From Methanocorpusculum sp. (GTDB lineage: Archaea > Halobacteriota > Methanomicrobia > Methanomicrobiales > Methanocorpusculaceae), in assembly GCA_017555685.1 (NCBI GenBank), contig JAFZFW010000142.1, positions 1 to 15,227 of the forward strand: a DNA stretch of 15,227 nt, read 5' to 3'. This document shows positions 1 to 6,775 of the stretch, piece by piece. Below the pieces are notes generated by a model. The model did no database searches. It was not told the DNA's origin and saw nothing but the letters and a program-made list of their open reading frames with translations. How positions within the stretch are numbered: the stretch's first letter is position 1; each line of letters opens with the position of its first letter. The translations under genes were made by a program, and so were the position numbers.

Positions 1-195
1 GAGGACTCACGCGACGATAAGAAAGTAATCTATGTCTTCACGGCTGACTGGGCTGATGAGGCTGATGTGATGCGTGTCCGTGAGAAGCTGAAAGAACTTG
101 GATTCGTGGACAGAATCGGCTACAAGAGAAATCTGGATACGTATGCCGGCGAGTACCGCGAGAAAGGAAAACGGGTAACCTATTACTCCGTCTAA
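1..195 (+). CDS. C-terminal part of a DUF1917-like protein (5' end outside the window)
   Basis: Frame 1 is open from the first base to a TAA at 193-195 and gives the last 64 residues of a protein. The visible part runs VIYVFTADWADEADVMRVRE, then a KLKELGF segment, a YKRN turn and a TYAGEYRE stretch near the end. This pattern (T-D-x-x-D-E-x-D-V-x-x-V-R, then LG, YK, T-x-x-G-x-Y-R) resembles the C-terminus of the DUF1917 / UPF0696 (Bles03-like) family, sometimes annotated as putative phosphothreonine lyase-like. The biochemical role of archaeal members is not established to my knowledge. The start, upstream half and any catalytic residues lie outside the window, so only the family is proposed. 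A T tract directly after the stop suggests it ends its transcription unit. The family call is from memory of the motif pattern and is moderate. Confidence 0.6.
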   Translation, partial: EDSRDDKKVIYVFTADWADEADVMRVREKLKELGFVDRIGYKRNLDTYAGEYREKGKRVTYYSV

Positions 196-196
196 C

Positions 197-203
197 TTTT
201 TTT
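197..203 (+). terminator. T-tract terminator after the DUF1917-like gene
   Basis: Seven consecutive T residues begin one base after the TAA stop of the leftward partial gene. Archaeal RNA polymerase terminates at oligo-T on the non-template strand without needing a hairpin. The next gene is convergent, which fits a terminator here. Confidence 0.5.
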
Positions 204-243
204 CTCACATCTGTGAAAAGCAGAGTGAGATATTTGTCGTTAC

Positions 244-250
244 AAAAAAA
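244..250 (-). terminator. T-tract terminator after the methanogenesis marker 12 gene
   Basis: Seven A residues on the plus strand read as seven T residues on the minus strand, 10 nt beyond the TAA stop (260-262) of the minus-strand gene. With the plus-strand T7 at 197-203 it forms a pair of opposed terminators in a 64-bp convergent intergenic region. Confidence 0.5.
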
Positions 251-259
251 GTAGGTGAT

Positions 260-1156
260 TTATCCTCTCTTCGGCAGAGGTTTGGCAACCGGGATTCCTA
301 AGATATCCTTTGCTCCTTCGAAGAGGTCTTTTGCTGCGAGCGCCATTCCAAGGGATGCTGCCCACTCATCAAAGACGGCGACCGGTTTCTGTAAGAGAGC
401 AGAGATTTCTTCCGCAAGTTTTGGTGCCAGGCTTCCGGCAAGAGCGATTGATGCCTGCGGGGCTAAGAGCAGAAGGGATGCGCACTCCATGGCTGCCCAG
501 AGAGCAATAGCCGGATTCTGGTACTGTTCCTCTAAGTGGTAGGATGCGCCGGCAGTCGTAAATGCCTCGTTTGCCGACATCTCACCGTCGTCTACTTTGC
601 GGATGGCATCCACATCGAGTGCACCGTGCTTTGTTCCCGGGGCAAACACACATGCGTCAAAGGCGCCGATAACTTTGTTTTCGGAGACTAAGAGGGATAC
701 GGTGTTCGAGCTGATGTCAGAGACGACAAACGTGTCCTCGTTTAACCGCTGCTTCACGTAGTATGCGATACCAAGCTTTTCCGGGCTTGTCTGATGCGAG
801 TAGACCTTAAAGCGCGGGTCAGTATCAGAGCCTCTGTGGATTCCCGGGAACGCGACTGCAGGGATGCCGGATGCAGCAATCTCATCAAAGACCTTTGTGC
901 CGCCGCCGATGTGTTCTCCTGCTCCTTCACGCGTAATCACTCCGCGGTTCTTGAGCTTTTTCACATCGGTAATCTTCGTGAAGTTATCTCCCATGGAATA
1001 ACAGAGCGCAATGCCTTCAATCTCATCTAACGGACAGAGACGCTCGAGCATCTGAACCGTGAACTCCTTTGCTTCCTCACGGGTGATTTTAAAATATTCG
1101 CCGGTATCTGCCGCAAAACGAAGCGAAGTCGTTCCATGGTCAACGCCTATATACAT
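260..1156 (-). CDS. Methanogenesis marker protein 12 (ASKHA-fold, Hsp70/BadF-like)
   Basis: This 298-residue protein matches the methanogenesis marker 12 family, which is found in methanogens and whose molecular role remains undefined. The N-terminal GVDHGTTSLRFA (residues 4-15) is a phosphate-1 loop typical of the ASKHA (acetate/sugar kinase, Hsp70, actin) ATPase fold. SDISSNT (146-152) fits the phosphate-2 loop and LAGSLAP (239-245) the adenosine-binding turn. Together they suggest nucleotide binding, by analogy with BadF/BcrA/HgdC-type activases, but the CxxC-type cluster ligands of those activases are not obvious here. The ATG at 1156 places the phosphate-1 loop at the extreme N-terminus as the family expects. 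An AGGAGG at 1182-1177 lies 20 nt from the start, too far for normal pairing; a minus-strand TATA-like box at 1189-1182 instead suggests a leaderless transcript. It is transcribed divergently from the J-domain gene. Confidence 0.85.
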   Translation of the reverse strand: MYIGVDHGTTSLRFAADTGEYFKITREEAKEFTVQMLERLCPLDEIEGIALCYSMGDNFTKITDVKKLKNRGVITREGAGEHIGGGTKVFDEIAASGIPAVAFPGIHRGSDTDPRFKVYSHQTSPEKLGIAYYVKQRLNEDTFVVSDISSNTVSLLVSENKVIGAFDACVFAPGTKHGALDVDAIRKVDDGEMSANEAFTTAGASYHLEEQYQNPAIALWAAMECASLLLLAPQASIALAGSLAPKLAEEISALLQKPVAVFDEWAASLGMALAAKDLFEGAKDILGIPVAKPLPKRG

Positions 1157-1193
1157 AGAAGATATTTATGTGTCAGCCTCCTATATTAGCTAA
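1157..1193. promoter_or_regulatory. Divergent overlapping promoters, marker 12 / J-domain gene
   Basis: The 37-bp gap holds two TATA-like boxes pointing opposite ways. Plus strand: ATATTTAT at 1162-1169, centred about 28 nt before the ATG at 1194. Minus strand: CTAATATA at 1189-1182, centred about 30 nt before the ATG at 1156. At the usual archaeal spacing of 25-30 bp from TATA to transcription start, both messages would begin at or next to their start codons. Positions are read by eye; promoter activity is inferred. Confidence 0.5.
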
Positions 1194-1964
1194 ATGGGCG
1201 AAGACAGCCATTATCAGGTGCTGGGAGTCAAAAAAGACTCTGCACCGGAGGAAATCAAGCGTGCATATGTCTCTTTGGTAAAGCAGTACCACCCGGACCG
1301 CGCGGGAAATGACGAGGCGAAAAAAGAGGAGTATAATGAGCGCCTGCTCAAAATAATGGCCGCATATGAGGTATTGTCGGATGCAGAGGCCCGCAAGTCC
1401 TATGACGGAGAGCTGAGTGCGGGTACTGCCGGCAGTGCCTCATCTTCTTCTCCGCGCGGAAAGAAGATGTCCGGGATGGCAAAGAAAAGCGGGGATATCG
1501 AGACGGATTATCCAATCTCTCTGGGGCTTGCCGCGTACGGCAAGGGCAAAATCCCGATGAAGGTCGCAGGAGAGCATGTGGAGGTCAAAGTTTATCCGGG
1601 TGTTAGACGCTACCGGGTTGAGGGACGCGGAATTCCGGTTGACGGAAAGCCGCGGGGTGACCTGTATGTGAATCTGAAGATTGTCCCGGAGGAGAACTGG
1701 GAGATGGATGAATCAACCAACAATCTCATCCACAAAATGACCATCCCGGCAAAGGTTGCCGAACACGGCGGTCAGATTCCGTTAGATTTGCTCTTCAAAA
1801 AGACGATTAAAATCACCGTGCCTGCCGGAATAAAGACCGGAGACCGCTTTGCCCCGCCGGAGGGAAAGGGACTTGGGGTGATGTCGCCGAAGAAGCGGGG
1901 AAATATTCTCATCGAAGCGGTTGTTGCAGAAAAGAAAGGGCTCTTTGGCTTCCTGAGGCGCTGA
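1194..1964 (+). CDS. J-domain co-chaperone (class B DnaJ / CbpA-like, no zinc finger)
   Basis: The 256-residue protein starts with a J domain (residues about 5-72) carrying the diagnostic HPD at 33-35, preceded by IKRAYVSLVKQY, the basic helix II that contacts Hsp70. A Ser/Gly/Lys-rich linker (about 75-100) follows in place of the Gly/Phe region, and there are no CxxCxGxG zinc repeats. Residues about 101-245 resemble the two DnaJ C-terminal beta-sandwich domains: GDLYVNLKIVPEENWE (155-170) is the typical end of domain I and GNILIEAVV (236-244) that of domain II. It would recruit DnaK/Hsp70 and stimulate its ATPase; neither dnaK nor grpE is in the window. The C-terminus (GLFGFLRR) is hydrophobic then basic. 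No Shine-Dalgarno precedes the ATG, consistent with a leaderless start. The stop is 1 nt before the next gene, so the two are probably co-transcribed. Confidence 0.85.
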   Translation: MGEDSHYQVLGVKKDSAPEEIKRAYVSLVKQYHPDRAGNDEAKKEEYNERLLKIMAAYEVLSDAEARKSYDGELSAGTAGSASSSSPRGKKMSGMAKKSGDIETDYPISLGLAAYGKGKIPMKVAGEHVEVKVYPGVRRYRVEGRGIPVDGKPRGDLYVNLKIVPEENWEMDESTNNLIHKMTIPAKVAEHGGQIPLDLLFKKTIKITVPAGIKTGDRFAPPEGKGLGVMSPKKRGNILIEAVVAEKKGLFGFLRR

Positions 1965-1965
1965 C

Positions 1966-2514
1966 ATGTCTATACGCAGCATTCTGGAAAGAATCACCTC
2001 GCTTCGGGTGCGGGTCCTGTTCCTTGCCGTTGGTATCTTCTGTATCCTGTTTCCAACAAAGTTCTCAGAACTCATCCCGTTAATCGTCGGTTTGGCAATG
2101 GCCGCGGCCGGAATCTTTGCTATCGCTGCCTGCAAAGCAGGATGGGAGAGCAAACATCCAAGACCATCCACGTATGGAGAACCCATCGTTCTCACTCTTC
2201 TTGGACTTGTCATCTTCTTCTCCCAGAACTCTTCGCTTCTGGTTTTAGGTGTTGTCTGGGGGCTGCTTGGTCTCAGCAAAGGAGCGCGGGAAATCAACGC
2301 ATTTATCCAACGGTTTTCCTGCAAAGAAAACTTCCTCTTCCCGCTGATTCTGGGAATTCTGGAAATCATCTTCGGACTGATTCTCATCTACGAACCGACA
2401 GAGCACATCTCCTTCCACGTGATTATCCTGGGAATCAACATGGTTCTCTTCTCCATTAAAGACCCGGCACCGCATAAAAAAGGAGTACACGAAATCTTAC
2501 AGAAAGTACTCTAA
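1966..2514 (+). CDS. DUF308 / HdeD-like multi-spanning membrane protein
   Basis: This 182-residue protein is mostly hydrophobic, with about six membrane segments near residues 16-30, 35-56, 73-86, 89-104, 122-142 and 148-163 and short charged loops. Three repeated two-helix units with small and aliphatic residues (IVGLAMAAAGIFAI, VVWGLLGLSKG, ILEIIFGLILI) match the DUF308 family that includes E. coli HdeD, linked there to acid resistance. No function is established for archaeal members. The start ATG lies 1 nt after the J-domain stop, with GAGG at 1955-1958 inside the upstream gene as a plausible ribosome binding site, so translation is probably coupled. A T8 tract follows the stop. The hydrophobic profile is clear; the DUF308 assignment is good but based on pattern only. 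Confidence 0.75.
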   Translation: MSIRSILERITSLRVRVLFLAVGIFCILFPTKFSELIPLIVGLAMAAAGIFAIAACKAGWESKHPRPSTYGEPIVLTLLGLVIFFSQNSSLLVLGVVWGLLGLSKGAREINAFIQRFSCKENFLFPLILGILEIIFGLILIYEPTEHISFHVIILGINMVLFSIKDPAPHKKGVHEILQKVL

Positions 2515-2519
2515 CCAAC

Positions 2520-2527
2520 TTTTTTTT
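2520..2527 (+). terminator. T8 terminator after the DUF308 gene
   Basis: Eight T residues start 5 nt after the TAA stop, giving a typical archaeal oligo-T terminator facing the convergent por operon. Confidence 0.55.
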
Positions 2528-2529
2528 AC

Positions 2530-2544
2530 ACGATACCGTATCGT
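2530..2544. repeat. 15-bp perfect inverted repeat between convergent genes
   Basis: ACGATAC-C-GTATCGT has 7-bp arms around a single central base. It lies between the T8 tract of the DUF308 gene and the minus-strand T tract of porB. The one-base centre cannot form an RNA hairpin without opening base pairs, so it looks more like a protein-binding palindrome or a chance sequence than a terminator stem. Confidence 0.35.
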
Positions 2545-2557
2545 ATTGTTGATACAG

Positions 2558-2568
2558 AAAAAAGAAAA
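2558..2568 (-). terminator. T-rich terminator after porB
   Basis: On the minus strand, TTTTCTTTTTT occurs 9-20 nt beyond the porB stop. This interrupted T tract is a likely termination site for the porCDAB transcript. Confidence 0.45.
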
Positions 2569-2577
2569 GTAGGGAAT

Positions 2578-3468
2578 TTATTCGATGTCGATTCCGTACT
2601 TCTTTGCGTTCTTGTCTGCGATTGCCTGAATCTTTGCAATCTCAGCCTCGTTTCTCTCCGGTCTGAAGAGGTGGCGGAAACGCTTCTGTGCCTGGAGGTA
2701 TGCATCGACCGGGACACGCTTGACCTTCTTTGCGGAAACAAGCTCGCCGTTTTCGATCTCATAGTTAACCCAGAGACCGCACTCAACAGCCATACGTCCG
2801 ATTTCCATGGTCTTTGCGCTGTCGAATCCCCATCCGGTACAGCATGGTGCGTGAACCTGGATGTAGCACGGTCCCGGGGTGTTCATTGCCTTCTCGACCT
2901 TCTTCATCAGGTCCATCGGGTATGCCATGGTTGCAGTTGCAACGTACGGGGAACCGTGTGCGACTAAGATCTGCGGGAGATCCTTCTTCGGGCGGTTGTT
3001 ACCGGTAGAGCAAACTCCTGCCGGGGAAGTGGTAGTGTCTGCATCATACGGGGTAGCACCGGAACGCTGGATACCAGTGTTCATGTATGCTTCGTTGTCG
3101 TAGCAGATGTAGGTGAAGTCGTGTCCACGCTCGAATGCACCGGAAATACACAGAGTTCCGATATCAACGGTTGCTCCGTCTCCACCGATAACTAAGATCT
3201 TTTCCTTGCCGAGTCTTCCCTGCTTCTTTAAGGATGCTTCAATTCCGGATGCAAGTGCGGATGCGTTCTCGAAGAGAGAGTGGATCCACGGGGTCTTCCA
3301 TGCAGTCTCCGGGTACGGAGTGGAGAAAACCTCAAGACAGCCGGTCGGAGAGACAACGATTGTGTTCTCGCCTGCACCTTTTAAGATCATGCGTACTGCT
3401 GCAGATGCACCGCATCCACCGCAGGCACGGTGACCGCAGTCAAAGTTTTCCAGCTTTCTGTCAACCAT
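2578..3468 (-). CDS. porB: Pyruvate synthase (pyruvate:ferredoxin oxidoreductase) beta subunit
   Basis: PorB binds thiamine diphosphate and a 4Fe-4S cluster in cytoplasmic pyruvate synthase, which makes pyruvate from acetyl-CoA, CO2 and reduced ferredoxin for biosynthesis. The ThDP/Mg signature is visible as GDGAT (96-100) followed by NEAYMNTG (125-132). Cluster ligand candidates are C16 and C19 (CGGC), C44 in SPTGC and one of C209/C210 in HAPCCTGW, the arrangement expected for the catalytic subunit's proximal cluster. Length, 296 residues, is normal. The start is firmly set by GGAGGTG at 3481-3475, ending 6 nt before the ATG and lying within the end of porA; porA's stop directly abuts the ATG. 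It is the last gene of the operon and is followed by a T-rich terminator. No porE or porF ferredoxin-like genes, which follow in some methanogens, are present. Confidence 0.95.
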   Translation of the reverse strand: MVDRKLENFDCGHRACGGCGASAAVRMILKGAGENTIVVSPTGCLEVFSTPYPETAWKTPWIHSLFENASALASGIEASLKKQGRLGKEKILVIGGDGATVDIGTLCISGAFERGHDFTYICYDNEAYMNTGIQRSGATPYDADTTTSPAGVCSTGNNRPKKDLPQILVAHGSPYVATATMAYPMDLMKKVEKAMNTPGPCYIQVHAPCCTGWGFDSAKTMEIGRMAVECGLWVNYEIENGELVSAKKVKRVPVDAYLQAQKRFRHLFRPERNEAEIAKIQAIADKNAKKYGIDIE

Positions 3469-4626
3469 TTAGAGCACCTCCTCGCGAAGTCCGTAGAACA
3501 TATCGCCTTTACCCTCTTCACAGAGTGCAACGATGTTTTTGATGTCGGACTTTCTGACATCACGGCCTCCAAGACCTAAGATGTAGTCGTAGATTGGCAG
3601 GTCCATGCCGTAGCATGCGTCCTTGACTTCAAGAGCAACAGCTCCCTTTGCACCAAGGCTCACGTTCTTGTCAAGCACTGCAACACGCTGTGCGTTTCCG
3701 AGGAGTGCACGGAGGTCTTCACTTGGGAACGGACGGAAGCAGCGGATACCTAAGAGACCAACCTTCTTGCCGTCTGCACGCATCTCATCGATTGCGTCCT
3801 TGATAGTTCCGCAGATGGAACCCATGGCGATGAGAATGGTTTCTGCGTCTTCGGTCTTGTACTGGGTAACAAGCTCGGAGTAGTCGCGGCCGAACTGTTC
3901 TGCGAACTCTTTTCCGTACTTCTTGAATGCTTCTGCTGCACGCTTTACTGCCTGGTCGTGTTCGTATCTGAACTCGAGGTAGTACTCCGGGGTTGCGTAC
4001 ATACCAAAGGAGATCGGGTCGTTGCAGTCAAGCTTCTGGTACGGGTTGAACGGACCAAGGAATGCGTCAACTGCTTCCTGCTCCGGGATGTCAACCGGCT
4101 CATAGACGTGAGAGAGGATGAAACCGTCGAAACAGACGAATGCCGGGAGCAGAATGTTGTGGTCTTCACAAATCTTGTATGCTAAGATGTGTAAGTCAAC
4201 TGCTTCCTGGTTGTCCTCTGCGTAGAACTGGAGCCATCCGGAGTCTCTCATCATGATGGAGTCCTGCTGGTCGTTCCAGATGGAAAGCGGGGCAGAGATT
4301 GCACGGTTTGCGATACCCATAACGATCGGGAGGCGCATACCTGCGGAGTTGAAGACAACTTCTGCCATTAAGGCAAGTCCCTGAGAGGTGGTTGCGGAGT
4401 AGACACGGCTGCCGGCTGCAGATGCACCGATACATGCGGAGAGTGCGGAGAATTCGGACTCTACGCAGATGTACTCGGCATCAAGTCTGCCGTCTGCAAC
4501 GATAGATGCAAGACCTTCAACGATGTGGGTCTGCGGGGTGATTGGATATGCGGAGATGACCTGCGGGCGGCAGAGACGAACGGTCTCTGCAACAGCAATC
4601 GATCCTTCCATAATCTGCATAGTCAT
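3469..4626 (-). CDS. porA: Pyruvate synthase alpha subunit
   Basis: PorA supplies the pyrimidine-binding half of the ThDP site and the subunit interface of pyruvate synthase. The 385-residue protein has YPITPQT at 27-33, a motif of 2-oxoacid:ferredoxin oxidoreductase alpha subunits, then VESE (55-58), which carries the glutamate that activates the cofactor. GLGGRDV near residue 351 is a characteristic C-terminal motif of pyruvate-specific alpha subunits and favours pyruvate over 2-oxoglutarate or 2-oxoisovalerate. The ATG follows the porD stop with no gap and is preceded by GGAGG at 4639-4635, 8 nt upstream. A second in-frame ATG two codons later is a less likely start. The gene sits third in porCDAB. 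Confidence 0.95.
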   Translation of the reverse strand: MTMQIMEGSIAVAETVRLCRPQVISAYPITPQTHIVEGLASIVADGRLDAEYICVESEFSALSACIGASAAGSRVYSATTSQGLALMAEVVFNSAGMRLPIVMGIANRAISAPLSIWNDQQDSIMMRDSGWLQFYAEDNQEAVDLHILAYKICEDHNILLPAFVCFDGFILSHVYEPVDIPEQEAVDAFLGPFNPYQKLDCNDPISFGMYATPEYYLEFRYEHDQAVKRAAEAFKKYGKEFAEQFGRDYSELVTQYKTEDAETILIAMGSICGTIKDAIDEMRADGKKVGLLGIRCFRPFPSEDLRALLGNAQRVAVLDKNVSLGAKGAVALEVKDACYGMDLPIYDYILGLGGRDVRKSDIKNIVALCEEGKGDMFYGLREEVL

Positions 4627-4893
4627 TTATTTTTCCTCCAGGTGCATGGAAATTGCTTTTGCCTTGTCCGGGCATTCTTCTGCACACATTCCGCATCCCT
4701 TGCAGAAGTCAAGATCAATTGCATAGGTCTTGTCTTCGTTCTGGGTGATACAGCCTTCCGGACAGATAAGCTGGCAAGTTCCGCATTTGGTGCATTTTTC
4801 GGTGTCTAAGATTGGGTAGTAGACACGCCAGGATCCGGTCTTATTGTTTCTGCTCTGTCCTGGTCTTGCAGTACATCCGATTCCAAGCGGCAT
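4627..4893 (-). CDS. porD: Pyruvate synthase delta subunit (2x[4Fe-4S] ferredoxin)
   Basis: This 88-residue ferredoxin-like subunit carries two CxxCxxCxxxCP cluster motifs: C34-C37-C40-C44 and C64-C67-C70-C74. It would relay electrons between the ThDP-containing subunits and soluble ferredoxin. The N-terminal extension (residues 1-30, with GSWRVYYPILD) is typical of PorD and its relatives and distinguishes it from a free ferredoxin. Its ATG shares one base with the TAA stop of porC (TAATG), and a GGAGGGAG Shine-Dalgarno lies just upstream inside porC, so translation is tightly coupled. Confidence 0.94.
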   Translation of the reverse strand: MPLGIGCTARPGQSRNNKTGSWRVYYPILDTEKCTKCGTCQLICPEGCITQNEDKTYAIDLDFCKGCGMCAEECPDKAKAISMHLEEK

Positions 4894-5438
4894 TAGAATG
4901 CTCCCTCCTTAATCATTTCGTATGCACGTTTTGCTGCGTTGAAGTTGCTTGCGGCAAGTTTTGCCGGGAATCTCTCTTCGATTGCACCTTTGAGTGCTTC
5001 GAGAGTGATTTCTCCGCTTGCTGCGGCAAATGCCCCCATAAGGGTGGTATTGGTGATTGGGAGTCCGATTTCCTCGATTGCAATCTTTGTTGCATCAAAG
5101 GCGATTACTTTGACTCCTGCGGGGACGTTGTATTCTCCGTTCTTTTCGGTATTGATAAGGACAATGCCTCCGTCTTTCATTCCGGAGAAGACGTTGACAT
5201 CTCTGATTAAAGTGCTGTCCTGTACGATGACGTAGTCCGGTTCGTAGACCTGGCTTCTCAGGCGAATCTTTTCGTCGCTGAATCGCACGAATGCCTGGAC
5301 CGGCGCGCCGCGGCGTTCTACACCGAACGCCGGAAAGGCCTGGGAAAAGACGCCTGCTGTGAAGGCTGCTGTGGCAATAAGCTCAGCAGCGGTCACAGAT
5401 CCCTGTCCGCCTCTTCCGTGGATGCGAAGTTCTCTCAT
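4893..5438 (-). CDS. porC: Pyruvate synthase gamma subunit
   Basis: PorC is the gamma subunit of the four-subunit pyruvate synthase. GRGGQG near the N-terminus (8-13) is the family signature, followed by TAAELIATAAF and the GVERRGAPVQAFVRFSDEKI region typical of 2-oxoacid oxidoreductase gamma domains. I chose the ATG at 5438, giving 181 residues starting MRELRIHGRGGQG, because family members begin a few residues before GRGGQG. A GTG at 5456 would add six residues (VINICV) encoded by AT-rich, promoter-like sequence. No Shine-Dalgarno precedes either start. A minus-strand TATA-like ATATTGAT at 5469-5462 lies about 28 nt upstream of the ATG, fitting a leaderless message. It is the first gene of porCDAB and is divergent from nreA. 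Confidence 0.93.
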   Translation of the reverse strand: MRELRIHGRGGQGSVTAAELIATAAFTAGVFSQAFPAFGVERRGAPVQAFVRFSDEKIRLRSQVYEPDYVIVQDSTLIRDVNVFSGMKDGGIVLINTEKNGEYNVPAGVKVIAFDATKIAIEEIGLPITNTTLMGAFAAASGEITLEALKGAIEERFPAKLAASNFNAAKRAYEMIKEGAF

Positions 5439-5456
5439 AACGCATATATTTATCAC

Positions 5457-5555
5457 GATTAATCAATATGAATCTGACGCATCACTTCCCACTCAACGAC
5501 CTCTGCATGCATCTCCGGAGGCTCTTTATTCCTGACGCGCCAACATAGTGTATCT
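5457..5555. promoter_or_regulatory. Divergent promoter region, porCDAB / nreA
   Basis: This 99-bp gap has no credible gene. For nreA, CTTTATT at 5524-5530 sits about 29 nt before the ATG at 5556 and could be the TATA element of a leaderless transcript. For porC, minus-strand ATATTGAT (5469-5462) is at the right distance from the ATG. A more AT-rich ATAAATATAT on the minus strand (5455-5446) is too close to the start codon to drive a message containing it. Two 8-bp palindromes, TGCATGCA (5504-5511) and CTCCGGAG (5513-5520), lie next to each other; their role is unknown. Confidence 0.4.
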
Positions 5556-6725
5556 ATGCCGTCGAAGTGTGCTATCTGTAAGGGAAAGGGTATGTGCGGA
5601 CTTCCCGCGTGTCCGATTACCCGCCGGTTTCATGCTTTGAAGGAGACAAAACCCATCTCGGAATACATGGGTGCGTCTCCGTCGGTTTTTGTCGGCAGTT
5701 TCGGCTATCCGCGGGTGGTCGGCGGCCCCTTAATGATTAATGATTCCGACAACCCGCTGGACTGGGTGCGTAATCAGTTATCCATTGATGATATTGTCTC
5801 CATTCGCTCGCGGACGATTCGCGGCGGCCAGGAGCTGGATGTCAAGGTTCCGGATGTCGGAAAGGTTCAGGAGATTGCCCTATCCTCAAAGCCGCTGGAT
5901 GTTGAGGTGGCATTTACCAAACCGATTCAGTTCGATGTTTCCTTTGACGGGGATGTAACACCGACCGGTCTTTCCGGTGAGATGAAGCGCCTGGATGTTA
6001 TTGACAATGCGAAGGTCTCCCGGATTGTGGATGCCTGTACGTCGGATACGGATTTGAAGGCAACAGAGGCTGCCCGGATTCTGTTCGAGAACGGGACGGA
6101 TGTGTATAAAATCACGAACCTCCTCTCTGCAGGTCTGATGGGGCTGGAAAAGAACCGTAAAGTCGTGCCGACCCGCTGGGCAATCACTGCGACGGATGAT
6201 ATGCTCTGCGCGTCCTACAAAGCGGATGTTATGCGCAGTCCGGCACTTCCGGAGTATGAGGTGTTCTGTTCGACTCTGCATGGAAATACGCTGTGCTTTA
6301 TCCTGATTCCGTCAAATGACTGGCGCTTTGAGATGCTTGAACGCTGGCAGAAGAAGAGCCTCTGGGCTGATGATGAGGAGACGATTATCGTAGACGGGGA
6401 AAAAGGAAAGACCAAGCGGGAGTATTCACCGATTGCCGGGGCGTACTATGCAGCACGGCTTGCGGTCCTTGAGTATCTGCATGCACGGCGTGCCTGTGCC
6501 CGGGTGATTTGTATCCGTGATATCTCCGGCGAGTACTGGGCGCCTTTGGGCGTATGGGTTATCCGTGAAGCAGCACACGCAGCTCTTGCAAAGAATCCGG
6601 AGCGGTTCGGTACTTTGTCCGAAGCTATTACCGCGGCATCGGTGATGCTGGATACGAGTTTCTGGATTCCGAAAATGGGGCTGTTAAAAGATATCCGTCA
6701 GCAGAAGACGCTGTTTGATTTCTAA
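5556..6725 (+). CDS. nreA: NreA-type archaeal DNA repair protein with zinc finger and PIP motif
   Basis: The 389-residue protein matches the archaeal Nre family of DNA repair proteins, which act with PCNA and have been tied genetically to repair of mitomycin-type DNA damage in haloarchaea. An N-terminal zinc-binding motif is visible at C5-C8-C14-C19, the arrangement that marks NreA-type members. The middle contains the conserved VFVGSFGYPRVVGGPL stretch (44-59) and FYWVIREA-like residues near the C-terminus. The last eight residues, QQKTLFDF, form a textbook PCNA-interacting (PIP) box, supporting a role at the sliding clamp. No Shine-Dalgarno is seen before the ATG; a TATA-like element about 29 nt upstream suggests a leaderless mRNA. 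It stands alone, with no co-directional neighbour. The biochemical activity of the family is not settled. Confidence 0.88.
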   Translation: MPSKCAICKGKGMCGLPACPITRRFHALKETKPISEYMGASPSVFVGSFGYPRVVGGPLMINDSDNPLDWVRNQLSIDDIVSIRSRTIRGGQELDVKVPDVGKVQEIALSSKPLDVEVAFTKPIQFDVSFDGDVTPTGLSGEMKRLDVIDNAKVSRIVDACTSDTDLKATEAARILFENGTDVYKITNLLSAGLMGLEKNRKVVPTRWAITATDDMLCASYKADVMRSPALPEYEVFCSTLHGNTLCFILIPSNDWRFEMLERWQKKSLWADDEETIIVDGEKGKTKREYSPIAGAYYAARLAVLEYLHARRACARVICIRDISGEYWAPLGVWVIREAAHAALAKNPERFGTLSEAITAASVMLDTSFWIPKMGLLKDIRQQKTLFDF

Positions 6726-6775
6726 AAAATAAAAAAAAAAGGAAACTGTTGGAACCGGTCCGTCAGACCCGTTCC
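6724..6775 (-). terminator. Hairpin plus T10 terminator of the acyl-CoA synthetase gene
   Basis: On the minus strand, GGAACGGGTC pairs with GACCGGTTCC around a 5-nt loop (6775 to 6751; nine pairs and one C-C or G-G mismatch depending on strand). Ten nt later comes a run of ten T, an A and six more T (6740-6724). The TGA stop of the synthetase lies inside the loop. The stem is also present on the plus strand at the end of nreA but lacks a T run there. Confidence 0.65.

Noticed and set aside
1177..1182. AGGAGG (minus strand) as the ribosome binding site for the marker 12 gene
   Set aside because: The spacing of 20 nt to the ATG is too long, and the predicted transcription start is downstream of it.
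1782..2387. 201-codon open frame on the minus strand across the J-domain and DUF308 genes
   Set aside because: It is antisense to two recognisable genes, has low-complexity Arg/Ser/Pro composition and no recognisable domain or ribosome binding site.
5467..5547. Possible 26-codon peptide in the porC-nreA gap
   Set aside because: It is very short, lacks a ribosome binding site and lies in the divergent promoter region.
5886..6281. 131-codon minus-strand frame inside nreA
   Set aside because: It is a shadow of nreA, which has a clear zinc motif and PIP box.
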